A stretch of DNA of 43,960 nucleotides from the NCBI GenBank assembly GCA_017619635.1, contig JAFZRZ010000069.1, positions 1 through 43,960 on the forward strand. The letters are read 5' to 3'. The notes under the pieces were generated by a model. The model worked only from the letters and a program-made list of their open reading frames with translations, was not told the DNA's origin and did not search any database. The stretch's first letter is position 1. Each line of letters starts with the position of its first letter. Position numbers and translations under genes: made by a program. This document shows, in pieces, positions 25,749-34,902 of the stretch. The DNA comes from Lachnospiraceae bacterium. Its GTDB lineage: Bacteria > Bacillota > Clostridia > Lachnospirales > Lachnospiraceae.

Positions 25749-27173
25749 ATGGGAGTCAGGAAATTTGATACAAAAGTCCAGCACATGAAGTATAAGGTTT
25801 TAAGGGAGGTGGCACGTCAGGCATGGAATGATACACTCCTTGAGAATCTTCTTGATATTCCGCAGATGATCGTGCCTGGAAAAACGCCCACAACCCGTTG
25901 CTGTGTATACAAGGAGAGGGCAATACTCGGTGAACGCGTAAAGATGGCGATGGGCGGAGATAAGGATAATCCGAACGTTATCGAAGTCGTGGATATAGCA
26001 TGTGATGAGTGCCCGGCTGCAGGTTTTGAGGTGACTACTTCGTGCCGAGGATGTCTGGCACACAGATGTGAAGATGCCTGCAAGCGCGGAGCTATATCAT
26101 TTGACCATAATCATACGGCCCATATTGACAAGTCAAAGTGTGTAGAATGCGGTCTGTGTGCAAAGGTCTGTCCATATTCGGCTATCATAAACAGAAAACG
26201 TCCGTGTCAGGTAGCCTGCAAGGTAAAGGCTATCTCGATAAATGAGGATAATGCGGCAGCGATCGATAATGATAAATGCATACAGTGCGGTGCATGTGTG
26301 TACCAGTGCCCTTTTGGTGCCATAACTGATAAATCATATATCCTGAATGTTATTGATATCATCAAAAAGAGCAAGGAGAATACTGAATATAAGGTTTATG
26401 CCATCGTGGCTCCTTCAATATCGAGTCAGTTCTCTTACGCAAAACTGGGACAGGTTGTCACAGGTTTAAAGGTACTCGGATTCCATACAGTCATAGAGGC
26501 TGCGCTGGGTGCTGATATGGTGGCCTGGTCTGAAGCAAAGGAATTATCTGAGAAAGGATTTTTGACAAGTTCATGCTGTCCGGCTTTTGTACAGTATATA
26601 AAGTCTGAATTCCCGGAGCTCCTTACTTATGTTTCGCATAATCTGTCTCCCATGGCGACACTGGCCAAGTATATCAAATCAACTCATGAAAAAGCCAAGG
26701 TGATCTTCATCGGACCATGCACAGCCAAAAAAGCTGAAATGCAAAGAGAAGATGTAAAGCCCTATGTTGATTCGGTGATAACATTTGAGGAGTTGCAGGC
26801 ACTCTTTGACAGCAGAGACATAGATATCACAACTCTTGATGAGGATGTGCTTGACAATGCTTCATATTTTGGAAGGATCTTTGCGCGTAGCGGCGGTCTT
26901 TCTGATGCATTGGCTGAAGGATTAAAAGAACAGAACATAGATTTTGATCTGAAGGCGTTGGCATGTGACGGAATAGAAGAGTGCCGTGTTGCACTTTTAA
27001 AGAAGAGCAAAAACGTTCTTGATGCCAACTTTATCGAAGGTATGGCATGTATAGGAGGCTGTATCGGCGGAGCAGGTTGTCTTACGCACGGAGAGAAGAA
27101 CAAGGCAGAAGTTGATAAATACGGCAGAGAGGCAATGGAAAAAACGATAAAGGGCGCTACAAGTATGCTGTAG
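25749..27173 (+). CDS. [FeFe]-hydrogenase, monomeric group B type
   Basis: 474 residues. The N-terminal third is cysteine-rich, with C99/C102/C107/C111, the CVECGLC...CP cluster (C131-C141), C153/C157, and CIQCGAC...CP (C177-C187), so several [4Fe-4S] centres. The H-cluster motifs are SSCCPAF (C276, C277), GPCTAKK (C324) and EGMACIGGCIGG (C434, C438). Retention of CCP and GMAC favours catalytic activity, with ferredoxin as partner. This is the ferredoxin-rich group B arrangement of clostridia. It lies 11 bases after the phosphatase gene and ends the operon. Maturases HydE, HydF and HydG are not in the window. Confidence 0.92.
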   Translation: MGVRKFDTKVQHMKYKVLREVARQAWNDTLLENLLDIPQMIVPGKTPTTRCCVYKERAILGERVKMAMGGDKDNPNVIEVVDIACDECPAAGFEVTTSCRGCLAHRCEDACKRGAISFDHNHTAHIDKSKCVECGLCAKVCPYSAIINRKRPCQVACKVKAISINEDNAAAIDNDKCIQCGACVYQCPFGAITDKSYILNVIDIIKKSKENTEYKVYAIVAPSISSQFSYAKLGQVVTGLKVLGFHTVIEAALGADMVAWSEAKELSEKGFLTSSCCPAFVQYIKSEFPELLTYVSHNLSPMATLAKYIKSTHEKAKVIFIGPCTAKKAEMQREDVKPYVDSVITFEELQALFDSRDIDITTLDEDVLDNASYFGRIFARSGGLSDALAEGLKEQNIDFDLKALACDGIEECRVALLKKSKNVLDANFIEGMACIGGCIGGAGCLTHGEKNKAEVDKYGREAMEKTIKGATSML

Positions 27174-27237
27174 AATACTAAAGATCTAAAAGGCATAAGA
27201 ACAACAGGACTGATCAGGTAAAGAAATTTGAATGTAC

Positions 27238-27287
27238 AAAACAGTTTTGTCATGGTAAGATAGGTTACTGTGATAAGACTGTTTTTT
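27238..27287 (+). terminator. intrinsic terminator of the hydrogenase operon
   Basis: AAAACAGT (27238-27245) pairs with ACTGTTTT (27278-27285). Inner pairs TT/AA, TCA/TGA and GTAA/TTAC continue with small mismatches around the loop GATAGG. A T-run follows. Confidence 0.8.
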
Positions 27288-27307
27288 ATAAGGAGATCTG
27301 AATAAAT

Positions 27308-27487
27308 ATGAAACTGGGAACCGGAACTAAAAGCCTATTTCATGATATTGCTTATGAGAAACAAAGAGAGATTGATCTCGTAGCTGATGCTTTAAAAGTC
27401 ATATAAAACTCTATGCGAAAACTAGTTCCGTGGTACTCGACGTGGTACTCGGTCAATAACGCAAAATGCGGAAAGCTCGTAAAATAA
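27308..27487 (+). pseudogene. two tiny reading frames, possible gene relic
   Basis: This part of the 340-base interval between the hydrogenase and ychF genes holds two short frames. One, 27308-27406, encodes 32 residues (MKLGTGTKSLFHDIAYEK...) and has AGGAGA upstream. The other, 27413-27487, encodes 24 residues with the odd repeat PWYSTWYSV, produced by a doubled GTGGTACTCG. Neither is recognised. They may be two pieces of one decayed gene, or the first may be a real small protein. Beyond these and the terminator at 27238-27287 the interval shows nothing else. Confidence 0.3.
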
Positions 27488-27513
27488 AGGTTTTTAGAAG
27501 GAGATTATGAAAA

Positions 27514-28614
27514 ATGAAATTAGGAATCGTCGGACTTCCGAATGTCGGAAAGTCCACATTATTTAATTCACTTACAAAGGCAGGAGCGGAGTCTGCAAAC
27601 TATCCGTTCTGTACGATAGATCCCAACGTGGGTGTTGTAGCTGTACCGGATAAGAGACTTAAACTTCTTGGTGATATGTACAATTCCAAGAAGGTCACAC
27701 CTGCTGTTATAGAGTTTGTGGATATAGCAGGACTTGTAAAAGGAGCAAGTAAGGGTGAGGGACTCGGAAACCAGTTCCTTGCAAACATTCGTGAGGTTGA
27801 TGCTATCGTTCACGTGGTACGCTGCTTTGAGGATTCAAATGTTGTCCATGTTGATGGAAACGTTAATCCCGCAAGAGATATCGAGACGATCAATTTCGAA
27901 CTTATCTTTTCTGATATAGAGATCTTAGACCGAAGGATAGCAAAGGTTGCCAAGCAGGCAAAGATGGACAAGACTGTTGCAAAGGAATATGAACAGCTCG
28001 AAGCTATAAAAGCTCATCTCGAAGCCGGAAACATGGCAAAGACCTTCCCGATGTCCGATGATGAGGATAAGGTAAACTGGTTCAATTCGTATAATCTTCT
28101 TACAGCAAAGCCCACTATCTATGCGGCTAACGTTTCAGAGGACGATCTTGCGGATGACGGAGCAAACAATGCTCATGTCCAGGCAGTAAGAAAGATGGCA
28201 AGCGAAGAGAACAGCGAAGTGTTTGTCATATGCGCTCAGATAGAGCAGGAGATAGCCGAGCTCGATGATGACGAGAAAGCAATGTTCCTTGAAGATCTTG
28301 GACTTAAGGAATCGGGACTTGATAAGCTCATCACTGCAAGCTATAGAATACTCAATCTTATGAGCTTCCTTACAGCGGGAGAGGATGAGACAAGAGCATG
28401 GACGATCAAGATAGGTACGAAAGCACCTCAGGCAGCAGGAAAGATCCATACTGACTTTGAGAGAGGATTTATCAAAGCTGAAGTTGTTAACTATAAAGAC
28501 CTTCTTGAGCAGGGTAGTCTCGCAGCAGCAAGAGAAAAAGGCTTAGTGGGGATGGAAGGTAAGGATTACGTAGTAAAAGACGGTGATGTAATCCTGTTCA
28601 GATTCAATGTGTAA
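27514..28614 (+). CDS. ychF: YchF / Obg-like ATPase
   Basis: 366 residues, the normal length. The P-loop is GLPNVGKST near the start, switch II is DIAGLVKGASKGEGLGN, and the usual NKxD specificity motif of GTPases is absent, as expected for a protein that prefers ATP. A coiled-coil insertion lies at about 125-200 and a TGS domain at the end (YVVKDGDVILFRF). It binds ribosomes and has roles in translation quality and redox stress response. AAGGAGA precedes the ATG. It appears to be monocistronic, with a terminator about 80 bases after the stop. Confidence 0.96.
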   Translation: MKLGIVGLPNVGKSTLFNSLTKAGAESANYPFCTIDPNVGVVAVPDKRLKLLGDMYNSKKVTPAVIEFVDIAGLVKGASKGEGLGNQFLANIREVDAIVHVVRCFEDSNVVHVDGNVNPARDIETINFELIFSDIEILDRRIAKVAKQAKMDKTVAKEYEQLEAIKAHLEAGNMAKTFPMSDDEDKVNWFNSYNLLTAKPTIYAANVSEDDLADDGANNAHVQAVRKMASEENSEVFVICAQIEQEIAELDDDEKAMFLEDLGLKESGLDKLITASYRILNLMSFLTAGEDETRAWTIKIGTKAPQAAGKIHTDFERGFIKAEVVNYKDLLEQGSLAAAREKGLVGMEGKDYVVKDGDVILFRFNV

Positions 28615-28692
28615 GCCAGCATACGTTCGGGATATTTAACAAACTTTTGTAAGGCACATTGTATAAAATACATAAAAACATAAGCAGAGCTA

Positions 28693-28732
28693 AAAAGCGG
28701 AACACAATATATAGTGTTTCGCTTTTCTTTTT
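28693..28732 (+). terminator. intrinsic terminator after ychF
   Basis: AAAAGCGGAACAC (28693-28705) pairs with GTGTTTCGCTTTT (28714-28726), with one mismatch, and a T-rich tail follows. The loop region creates a chance match to the NrdR-box consensus. Confidence 0.8.
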
Positions 28733-28807
28733 GCACTAAATATAGTTTATCTGCGTAAAACCGCTGATTATCTTGTGGTTTCGAACCGAAAAACAGCCTT
28801 TTTTGCC

Positions 28808-28836
28808 TTGAAAACACGCGCTTTTTGATATAAAAT
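28808..28836 (+). promoter_or_regulatory. promoter of the division cluster
   Basis: TTGAAA (28808-28813) and TAAAAT (28831-28836) are 17 bases apart, 53 bases before the mraZ ATG. The MraZ repeats begin at the -10 and run downstream of it. Confidence 0.6.
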
Positions 28837-28881
28837 GGTGTCAAGTGGTGAAAAGTGGTAGTCAAGTGTAACAAAGTGGTG
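28834..28881 (+). promoter_or_regulatory. MraZ-box repeats
   Basis: Five copies of an AA(G/T)G(G/T) core, best as AAGTGGTG, start at 28834, 28843, 28853, 28864 and 28874, about ten bases apart, so on one face of the helix. They lie between the -10 box and the mraZ start. MraZ proteins bind GTG-rich repeats of this period in front of their own operon, so autoregulation is expected. Confidence 0.8.
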
Positions 28882-28888
28882 ATTTCAG

Positions 28889-29320
28889 ATGTTCATGGGA
28901 GAATACAATCACACAATCGATCCTAAAGGCAGGGTTATCATACCTGCCAAGTTCAGAGATACTCTGGGTGAACAGTTTGTGATCACCAAAGGACTTGACG
29001 GATGTTTGTTTGTATACGATGAACAGGAATGGAAAGCATTCGAGGAAAAACTAAAAACACTGCCCATCACCAATAAAGAAGCCAGAGCATTCGTGAGATT
29101 CTTTCTTGCGGGAGCAGCGGATGTCGAGACCGACAAGCAGGGAAGGATACTTATTCCGGGAGTGCTCAGGGATCATGCGAAACTCATAAAAGATGTTGTT
29201 CTTGTCGGAGTCGGAAGCAGAGTCGAGATATGGAGTAAAGAATGCTGGGACAACACAGCTCAGTACGATGATGTGGATGAGATAGCAGAGCACATGCAAA
29301 ATCTAGGCTTTGGAATATAA
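28889..29320 (+). CDS. mraZ: transcriptional regulator MraZ
   Basis: 143 residues with two SpoVT/AbrB-like halves: [21 protein letters not shown] at the start and a second [19 protein letters not shown]. MraZ forms a ring that binds direct repeats upstream of its own gene and regulates the division and cell wall cluster. The repeats are visible at 28834-28881. The start is ATG 28889; ATG 28895, two codons later, is also possible. It leads the cluster and is followed by rsmH after three bases. Confidence 0.97.
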   Translation: MFMGEYNHTIDPKGRVIIPAKFRDTLGEQFVITKGLDGCLFVYDEQEWKAFEEKLKTLPITNKEARAFVRFFLAGAADVETDKQGRILIPGVLRDHAKLIKDVVLVGVGSRVEIWSKECWDNTAQYDDVDEIAEHMQNLGFGI

Positions 29321-29323
29321 ATT

Positions 29324-30256
29324 ATGGAGTTTGAACACAGATCGGTCCTTTTGGATGAATGCATAGAAGGATTGAACATCAAGCCGGACGGCATATATGT
29401 GGACGGAACGCTCGGAGGCGCGGGACACTCATCAGAGATAGCAAAAAGACTTAACAAAAACGGAAGGCTGATAGGCATAGATCAGGATGAGGATGCGATA
29501 AGAGCGGCAAGCGAGAGGCTTAAGGACTTTGATAATGTAACCATTGTAAGAAGCAATTACGAGAACATGAAGTCCATACTCGCTGATCTGGGCATAGAAA
29601 AGGTTGACGGAATACTGCTCGATTTGGGAGTCAGTTCATATCAGCTGGATACGGCAGAAAGAGGATTTTCCTATAAATATGATGCCGACCTTGATATGAG
29701 GATGGATACGAGGCAGACACTGACAGCCAAAGATATCGTAAACGGTTACAGCGAAAAAGAACTTTTCAGGATAATAAGAGATTACGGCGAAGACAATTTC
29801 GCACAGAACATAGCTAAGCACATAGTCAGGGCAAGAGGGGATAAGCCCATAGAAACGACTTATGAGCTTAACGAGATCATCAAAGCCGCTATACCGGCCA
29901 AGATGAGGGTGAACGGACATCCTTCCAAAAGAACCTTCCAGGCGATCAGGATAGAATGCAACAGGGAATTGGAAGTCTTAAGGAACACAATGGATGACAT
30001 GATCGATCTTTTAACAGTCGGAGGGAGGCTGGTGATCATCACATTCCATTCATTGGAGGACAGGATAGTCAAAACGGTCATGAAGAAGCAGGAAAATCCC
30101 TGCACATGTCCACCGTCATTTCCGGTATGCGTATGCGGAAACATTTCAAAGGGAAAGGTAATAACGAAGAAACCGATATTACCGAGTGAAAGGGAGAGAG
30201 AGGAGAATAGCAGATCAAAAAGCGCCAAATTAAGGATATTTGAAAAAGAGGTGTAA
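29324..30256 (+). CDS. rsmH: 16S rRNA (cytosine-1402-N4) methyltransferase RsmH
   Basis: 310 residues. The SAM-binding motif [10 protein letters not shown], the [12 protein letters not shown] segment and the HSLEDRIVK motif identify RsmH (formerly MraW), which methylates N4 of C1402 in 16S rRNA. It starts three bases after the mraZ stop and ends one base before the ftsL start, so all are cotranscribed. The length is normal and no key motif is missing. Confidence 0.97.
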   Translation: MEFEHRSVLLDECIEGLNIKPDGIYVDGTLGGAGHSSEIAKRLNKNGRLIGIDQDEDAIRAASERLKDFDNVTIVRSNYENMKSILADLGIEKVDGILLDLGVSSYQLDTAERGFSYKYDADLDMRMDTRQTLTAKDIVNGYSEKELFRIIRDYGEDNFAQNIAKHIVRARGDKPIETTYELNEIIKAAIPAKMRVNGHPSKRTFQAIRIECNRELEVLRNTMDDMIDLLTVGGRLVIITFHSLEDRIVKTVMKKQENPCTCPPSFPVCVCGNISKGKVITKKPILPSEREREENSRSKSAKLRIFEKEV

Positions 30257-30257
30257 G

Positions 30258-30725
30258 ATGGCACAGAGAGCAAACACAGTAAGAAGAGTAAGAGGGACAT
30301 ACGTACAGGGTAATACTGTAAGAAAAGAGGACCTCATTAGGGAGATGAACAAGCCCTATAAACCTGTGGATGCCAGAGTGGCAAGAAACAGAGCAAAAGC
30401 AAAGAGGATGAGTCCGGGATACGTTCTTTTCCTTGCCGCTGCAGTTATTATTGCTTGTCTGACTTTGACGAGTTATATTAAGATGCAAGCCGAACTTACA
30501 GTAAGCATCAAGCGTGTTGCCTACCTTGAAAGTCAGCTCAACAATTTAAGATTAACAAACGACGAAGAGTTGGAACGCATAGAAAGCAGCGTAAATTTGG
30601 AAGAGATCAAACAGATCGCTGTAGAAGAATTAGGAATGACCTATGCAAAAGCCGGTCAAGTTGTTACAATATCGGATGAGGGGAGCGACTATGTAAGGCA
30701 GCTTAGGGAACTGCCTGGCGAATAG
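30258..30725 (+). CDS. ftsL: cell division protein FtsL
   Basis: 155 residues. A basic cytoplasmic region of about 50 residues precedes one transmembrane helix (about 53-73) and a short extracellular coiled coil (VSIKRVAYLESQLNNLRLTNDEELERIES), the FtsL/DivIC-type layout. Position between rsmH and the PBP gene supports FtsL. It should form a complex with FtsQ and a DivIC partner at the septum. The ATG at 30258 has GAGG upstream inside rsmH. Sequence is poorly conserved in this family, so identity rests on layout and place. Confidence 0.85.
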   Translation: MAQRANTVRRVRGTYVQGNTVRKEDLIREMNKPYKPVDARVARNRAKAKRMSPGYVLFLAAAVIIACLTLTSYIKMQAELTVSIKRVAYLESQLNNLRLTNDEELERIESSVNLEEIKQIAVEELGMTYAKAGQVVTISDEGSDYVRQLRELPGE

Positions 30726-30737
30726 GAGCAATTTGCT

Positions 30738-32939
30738 TTGAAAAGCGAGAAGAGAGTTAAAAAAGTAAGAAGAATCCGTGTAGAGAACGGATTAAATAAA
30801 GATATGCAGGCAAAGCTGGTGATACTTTTCGTATTGGTATTACTGGCTTTTGCAGGTTTAGGTGTAAGGCTTATCATGATCACCAGAGACAATGGTGAGA
30901 GATACAAAAAACAGGTCTTAAGCCAGCAGAAATACAATTCTGTAACTCTGCCTTTCAAAAGAGGAGATATTCTTGACTGTAAGGGCAGCAAGCTGGCTAC
31001 TTCTGAAAAGGTCTACAACATGATAGTTGATGCCAAGGTCATGCTTGCAAAGGAAGAAAGTCTCGAAGCAACACTTGATGCTTTGAGAGTATGCTTCCCC
31101 AACCTTGACGTTTCCGCTATCAGAACACATGTCACACAGAATCCGACATCACAGTATTATATAGTAAAAAAACAGCTTACTTATGATGAGATAAGTGCGT
31201 TTTTGGAGATGGATAACAACAACGAGGAGTACCCTGACATAGCCGGAGTATGGTTTGAGAATGAGTACAAGCGTGTTTATCCCAACAATTCACTTGCGAG
31301 CGATGTCATCGGCTTTACCGTAAGAGGTGAAGGCGGTCAGTACGGTCTCGAACAGTATTACAACGATGTTTTAGAGGGCATAAACGGCAGAGAATACGGT
31401 TATCTTAACGAGGATGAGACTTTAGAGAGAACGACCATCCCCGCAACAGACGGATACAACATCGTCACTACGATAGATGCCAACATCCAGCAGATCGTTG
31501 AGAAATATCTCTATCAGTTCAATGAGGAGAACAAGAATGCAGCCCGTGACGGCAACGGAGCAAACAATCTTGGCTGTATCATTATGGATGTGGATACGGG
31601 TGACATCCTTGCGATGGCCAGTTATCCGACGTTTGATCTAAATAACCCCAGAGATACCAGCAGACTGATCGGTATGAAAAAATCCGAACTTAACGGAACC
31701 ATACCTTATGATGCAGTTGTTCTTACAGAGGCAAATATCGAGGAAGAGCTGGCAGATGATGAAATAAAGAATGCAAATCTTGCCAATCTTTGGAAGAATT
31801 TCTGCATAAGCAATACATATGAGCCTGGTTCAACATATAAACCGTTTACTGTTGCTGCAGGACTGGAATCAGGAAAACTGACAGGTGAAGAATACTACAC
31901 ATGTAACGGTGCGCTTCAGGTATCCGTGCATAACATCAAGTGCCATAACTATAAAAAGGGCGGTTGCGGAACCCTTAGCGTTAAAGGTGCGGTAGAGAAC
32001 TCCTGCAACGTATCATTCATGTTGATGGGCCGTCAGATCGGTTCAAACACATTTTTGGAATATCAGAACAAGTATAATTTCGGTCTTAAGACCAACGTCG
32101 ATCTATATGGCGAGGCAAGGACCGATTCACTTATATTCGGCGGAGACACGATGGGTGAGACCGAACTTGCCACATCGACATTCGGACAGGGCTTCAATGT
32201 AACCATGATCCAGATGATAACGGGCTACTGCTCATTGATAAACGGCGGATATTACTATGAGCCCCATATGGTAAGTAAGATCACGGCTTCGGACGGTTCC
32301 GTTGTAAAGACTGTGACACCCAGAGTATTAAAGCAGACGATCTCTGAGCAGACTTCGGCTCAGATCGTGGATTACTGTATAGGCGTTGTACAGGAAGGTA
32401 CCGGTAAGGAAGCAAGACCTGCAGGATATATGATAGGCGGTAAAACAGGTACAGCCGAGATGGTTCCCAGAGACAGGACCAACTATCTGTTATCATTTAT
32501 GGGATTTGCTCCTGCGGACAATCCGCAGATAGCTATATATGTTGTTGTTGACAGACCCAACTCATGGGTGCAGGATAATGTAGGCTTTGCAAGAAAGCTC
32601 TGCAGAAATATCCTTACGGAAGTTCTTCCGTATATGAACATATACATGACAGAAGAACTCACCGAAAAGGAAGAGGCAGAACTGGCCGAACTCAATATCA
32701 CTGTAAAGAGAGCAAATACCGAAGAGGAAGAGCCTGAGGAAACCGAAGAGACCGACACACCCGATGTTGATGAAAACGGAAATATAGATGCTCACGGCGG
32801 TGACGTGACATCTTCAATACCTGTTACCGAAGAAGAGATGCAAAGTGATGATGTGGAGATGGCTCCGCTTACCGGTAACGTCTTAAATATGGAAACAGGA
32901 GAAGCGGTAAAGGAAAACACTGATGAAGTACCATACTGA
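30738..32939 (+). CDS. ftsI: class B penicillin-binding protein (FtsI / SpoVD-like transpeptidase)
   Basis: 733 residues. A short basic start and one transmembrane helix (about 26-48) anchor it. A dimerisation domain follows, then the transpeptidase with S365-T-Y-K368, S422-C-N424 and K569-T-G571. The last 80 or so residues are very acidic (EEEEPEETEETDTPD) and unlike PASTA domains, which are missing. It crosslinks septal peptidoglycan with FtsW. Start is TTG with AGGAG nine bases upstream. It overlaps ftsW by 17 bases. The place in the cluster makes FtsI the best name; SpoVD is a close relative in spore formers. Confidence 0.95.
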   Translation: MKSEKRVKKVRRIRVENGLNKDMQAKLVILFVLVLLAFAGLGVRLIMITRDNGERYKKQVLSQQKYNSVTLPFKRGDILDCKGSKLATSEKVYNMIVDAKVMLAKEESLEATLDALRVCFPNLDVSAIRTHVTQNPTSQYYIVKKQLTYDEISAFLEMDNNNEEYPDIAGVWFENEYKRVYPNNSLASDVIGFTVRGEGGQYGLEQYYNDVLEGINGREYGYLNEDETLERTTIPATDGYNIVTTIDANIQQIVEKYLYQFNEENKNAARDGNGANNLGCIIMDVDTGDILAMASYPTFDLNNPRDTSRLIGMKKSELNGTIPYDAVVLTEANIEEELADDEIKNANLANLWKNFCISNTYEPGSTYKPFTVAAGLESGKLTGEEYYTCNGALQVSVHNIKCHNYKKGGCGTLSVKGAVENSCNVSFMLMGRQIGSNTFLEYQNKYNFGLKTNVDLYGEARTDSLIFGGDTMGETELATSTFGQGFNVTMIQMITGYCSLINGGYYYEPHMVSKITASDGSVVKTVTPRVLKQTISEQTSAQIVDYCIGVVQEGTGKEARPAGYMIGGKTGTAEMVPRDRTNYLLSFMGFAPADNPQIAIYVVVDRPNSWVQDNVGFARKLCRNILTEVLPYMNIYMTEELTEKEEAELAELNITVKRANTEEEEPEETEETDTPDVDENGNIDAHGGDVTSSIPVTEEEMQSDDVEMAPLTGNVLNMETGEAVKENTDEVPY

Positions 32940-34068
32940 CAATACAGAAAAACCGTATATTGATTTCAGTCTGATATTTATCATTCTGTTTTTGGTTGCT
33001 TTCGGACTTATCATGGTCTATTCTACGAGTTCGTATGAGGCATCCATGTCCAGTGTAACGAACAATGACCCTGCATATTATTTAAAAAAGCAGGCAGTTG
33101 CTTCCGTGGCAGGCTTTATCTTCATGATAGTGGTGAGTTTTGTGCCTTATCACTTCTGGGAGAAGATGTCAGGGATAGCTTATGTGGTATCGGCTGTTCT
33201 TATCATACTCGTACTTACACCCCTTGGATATGAGGCAAACGGTGCAAGAAGATGGTTAAGACTTGGAATATCAATACAGCCGGCCGAGATAGCAAAACTT
33301 GCCATGATCATATTTGTGGCAGGCCTTATATGTAAATTAAAAGACGGGATAAACACCCGTAAAGGCATGATGTTCATAATGGCTCCGCCTGCGATCATCT
33401 GTCTGATGGTATGGCAGATAACCGATAACATGTCATCTGCGATAATCATTTTCGGAATCGCATTTGTAATGCTCTTTATAGCGAGCAGGGATTATAAGAA
33501 GTTTGCGATCTTTGCTGTTGCTGCCGCAGGATTTGCAGCATTGCTCGTGTTTGCGATAACAAAGGCTGCCGATTCGGATAAGTTTGGTTTCAGAGGAGCA
33601 CGTATACTTGCCTGGCTTGATCCCGAAGCATATGCTTCAGGAAAGGGATTCCAGACACTGCAGGCTCTTTATGCCATTGGTTCGGGCGGATTTTTCGGAA
33701 AAGGACTTGGCCAGAGCATACAGAAGCAGGGATTCTTGCCTGAGGCACAAAATGACATGATCTTCTCCATCATATGCGAGGAACTCGGACTTTTCGGAGG
33801 AATATGTATCGTGCTTTTGTTTGCATTCATGTTGTGGAGACTGATGGTTATAGCCAATAATGCGACAGATCTATACGGAGCACTGCTTGTAGTTGGCGTT
33901 ATGGCTCATATAGCGATACAGGTCGTTCTTAATATCGCGGTTGTTACAAACACGGTTCCCAATACGGGTATCTCACTTCCGTTTATCAGTTACGGCGGTT
34001 CATCTGTCATGTTCCTTTTGATAGAGCTGGGACTGGTAAACAGTGTGGCGCGTAAGATCAGATTTTAA
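32923..34068 (+). CDS. ftsW: lipid II glycosyltransferase FtsW
   Basis: 381 residues with about ten transmembrane helices. SEDS-family features are present: YSTSSYEA after the first helix, GARRWLRLG, QPAEIAKLAMI, GQSIQKQGFLPEAQNDMIFSI and PFISYGGSSVM near the end. It polymerises glycan strands at the septum together with the PBP encoded just upstream, whose gene it overlaps by 17 bases. RodA and SpoVE are close relatives; the position supports FtsW. mraY, murD and murG, which often lie next to it, are absent. Confidence 0.93.
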   Translation: MKYHTDNTEKPYIDFSLIFIILFLVAFGLIMVYSTSSYEASMSSVTNNDPAYYLKKQAVASVAGFIFMIVVSFVPYHFWEKMSGIAYVVSAVLIILVLTPLGYEANGARRWLRLGISIQPAEIAKLAMIIFVAGLICKLKDGINTRKGMMFIMAPPAIICLMVWQITDNMSSAIIIFGIAFVMLFIASRDYKKFAIFAVAAAGFAALLVFAITKAADSDKFGFRGARILAWLDPEAYASGKGFQTLQALYAIGSGGFFGKGLGQSIQKQGFLPEAQNDMIFSIICEELGLFGGICIVLLFAFMLWRLMVIANNATDLYGALLVVGVMAHIAIQVVLNIAVVTNTVPNTGISLPFISYGGSSVMFLLIELGLVNSVARKIRF

Positions 34069-34071
34069 TCT

Positions 34072-34902
34072 ATGAAAGATATAAAAAAGAGCAGTAAAAA
34101 GAAAAAAAGACCGGTCAAACAAAAAAAGATCCCGAAAGTCAGGGAGCGTAAACCGTTTGAAGGATTCGAATTTCATATTGATAAACACACCGTAAAGATC
34201 CTTATCATCGTGACTGCTATCGTCATGGTTTTGGGATGTGCGTTCGGATATTTCGTTAAGAAGTATACCGTGGATACCATCATAGTGGAGGGAAGCACCC
34301 ATTATACCACGGAAGAGATAAGTCGAATGGTCATAGGTGACGGCTTTTTATCAAAGAATTCGGTTCTCCTGTCATTGAAATACAGGAACAAGGAGATAAA
34401 GGACGTTCCTTTTATCGAAACGATGAGTGTGCGCATAATGTCACCCACATCGATAAAGATAACCATATATGAAAAAGCTATCGCAGGTTACGTTGAATAC
34501 CTCGGTCAGTATATATATTTTGACAAGGACGGAACCGTGGTAGAATCCTCTGATATAAGGACTGAGGGTATACCGCAGGTCATGGGAATGAAGTTTGACC
34601 ATGTTGTACTATGGGAAAAACTCCCTGTTTCCGACGAGGAGATATTCAAAAACATCCTTGATGTGTCACAGCTTCTTGGAAAATATGAGATCAAGGTAGA
34701 TAAGATATATTTTGATGACAATTACAATGTTACCCTGTATTTTGACGATGCGAGGGTAAAACTCGGAAGCTTTGACAACATAGATGAGAAGATAATAAAG
34801 TTAAAGGCCATACTTCCGGAACTTAAAGGGAGAAAAGGCGTTCTAAGACTGGAGAATTATACCGTGGATTCGGGCTATGCATCCTTTGAGGAGGATGAAT
34901 AG
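34072..34902 (+). CDS. ftsQ: cell division protein FtsQ / DivIB
   Basis: 276 residues. A very basic cytoplasmic start (KKSSKKKKRPVKQKK) is followed by one transmembrane helix at about 44-62, then a POTRA domain (VDTIIVEGSTHYTTEEISRMV) and a beta domain to the end, with an acidic tail. It links FtsL and its partner to the divisome. It starts three bases after the ftsW stop. A weak hairpin and a possible new promoter lie between it and ftsZ. Confidence 0.93.
   Translation: MKDIKKSSKKKKRPVKQKKIPKVRERKPFEGFEFHIDKHTVKILIIVTAIVMVLGCAFGYFVKKYTVDTIIVEGSTHYTTEEISRMVIGDGFLSKNSVLLSLKYRNKEIKDVPFIETMSVRIMSPTSIKITIYEKAIAGYVEYLGQYIYFDKDGTVVESSDIRTEGIPQVMGMKFDHVVLWEKLPVSDEEIFKNILDVSQLLGKYEIKVDKIYFDDNYNVTLYFDDARVKLGSFDNIDEKIIKLKAILPELKGRKGVLRLENYTVDSGYASFEEDE

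Noticed and set aside
27434..27456. Doubled GTGGTACTCG as an attachment site
   Set aside because: The two copies are adjacent and no integrase or second distant copy is seen in the window.
27514..28614. GTPase assignment for YchF
   Set aside because: The NKxD guanine-specificity motif is missing, as expected for this ATP-preferring member of the Obg group.
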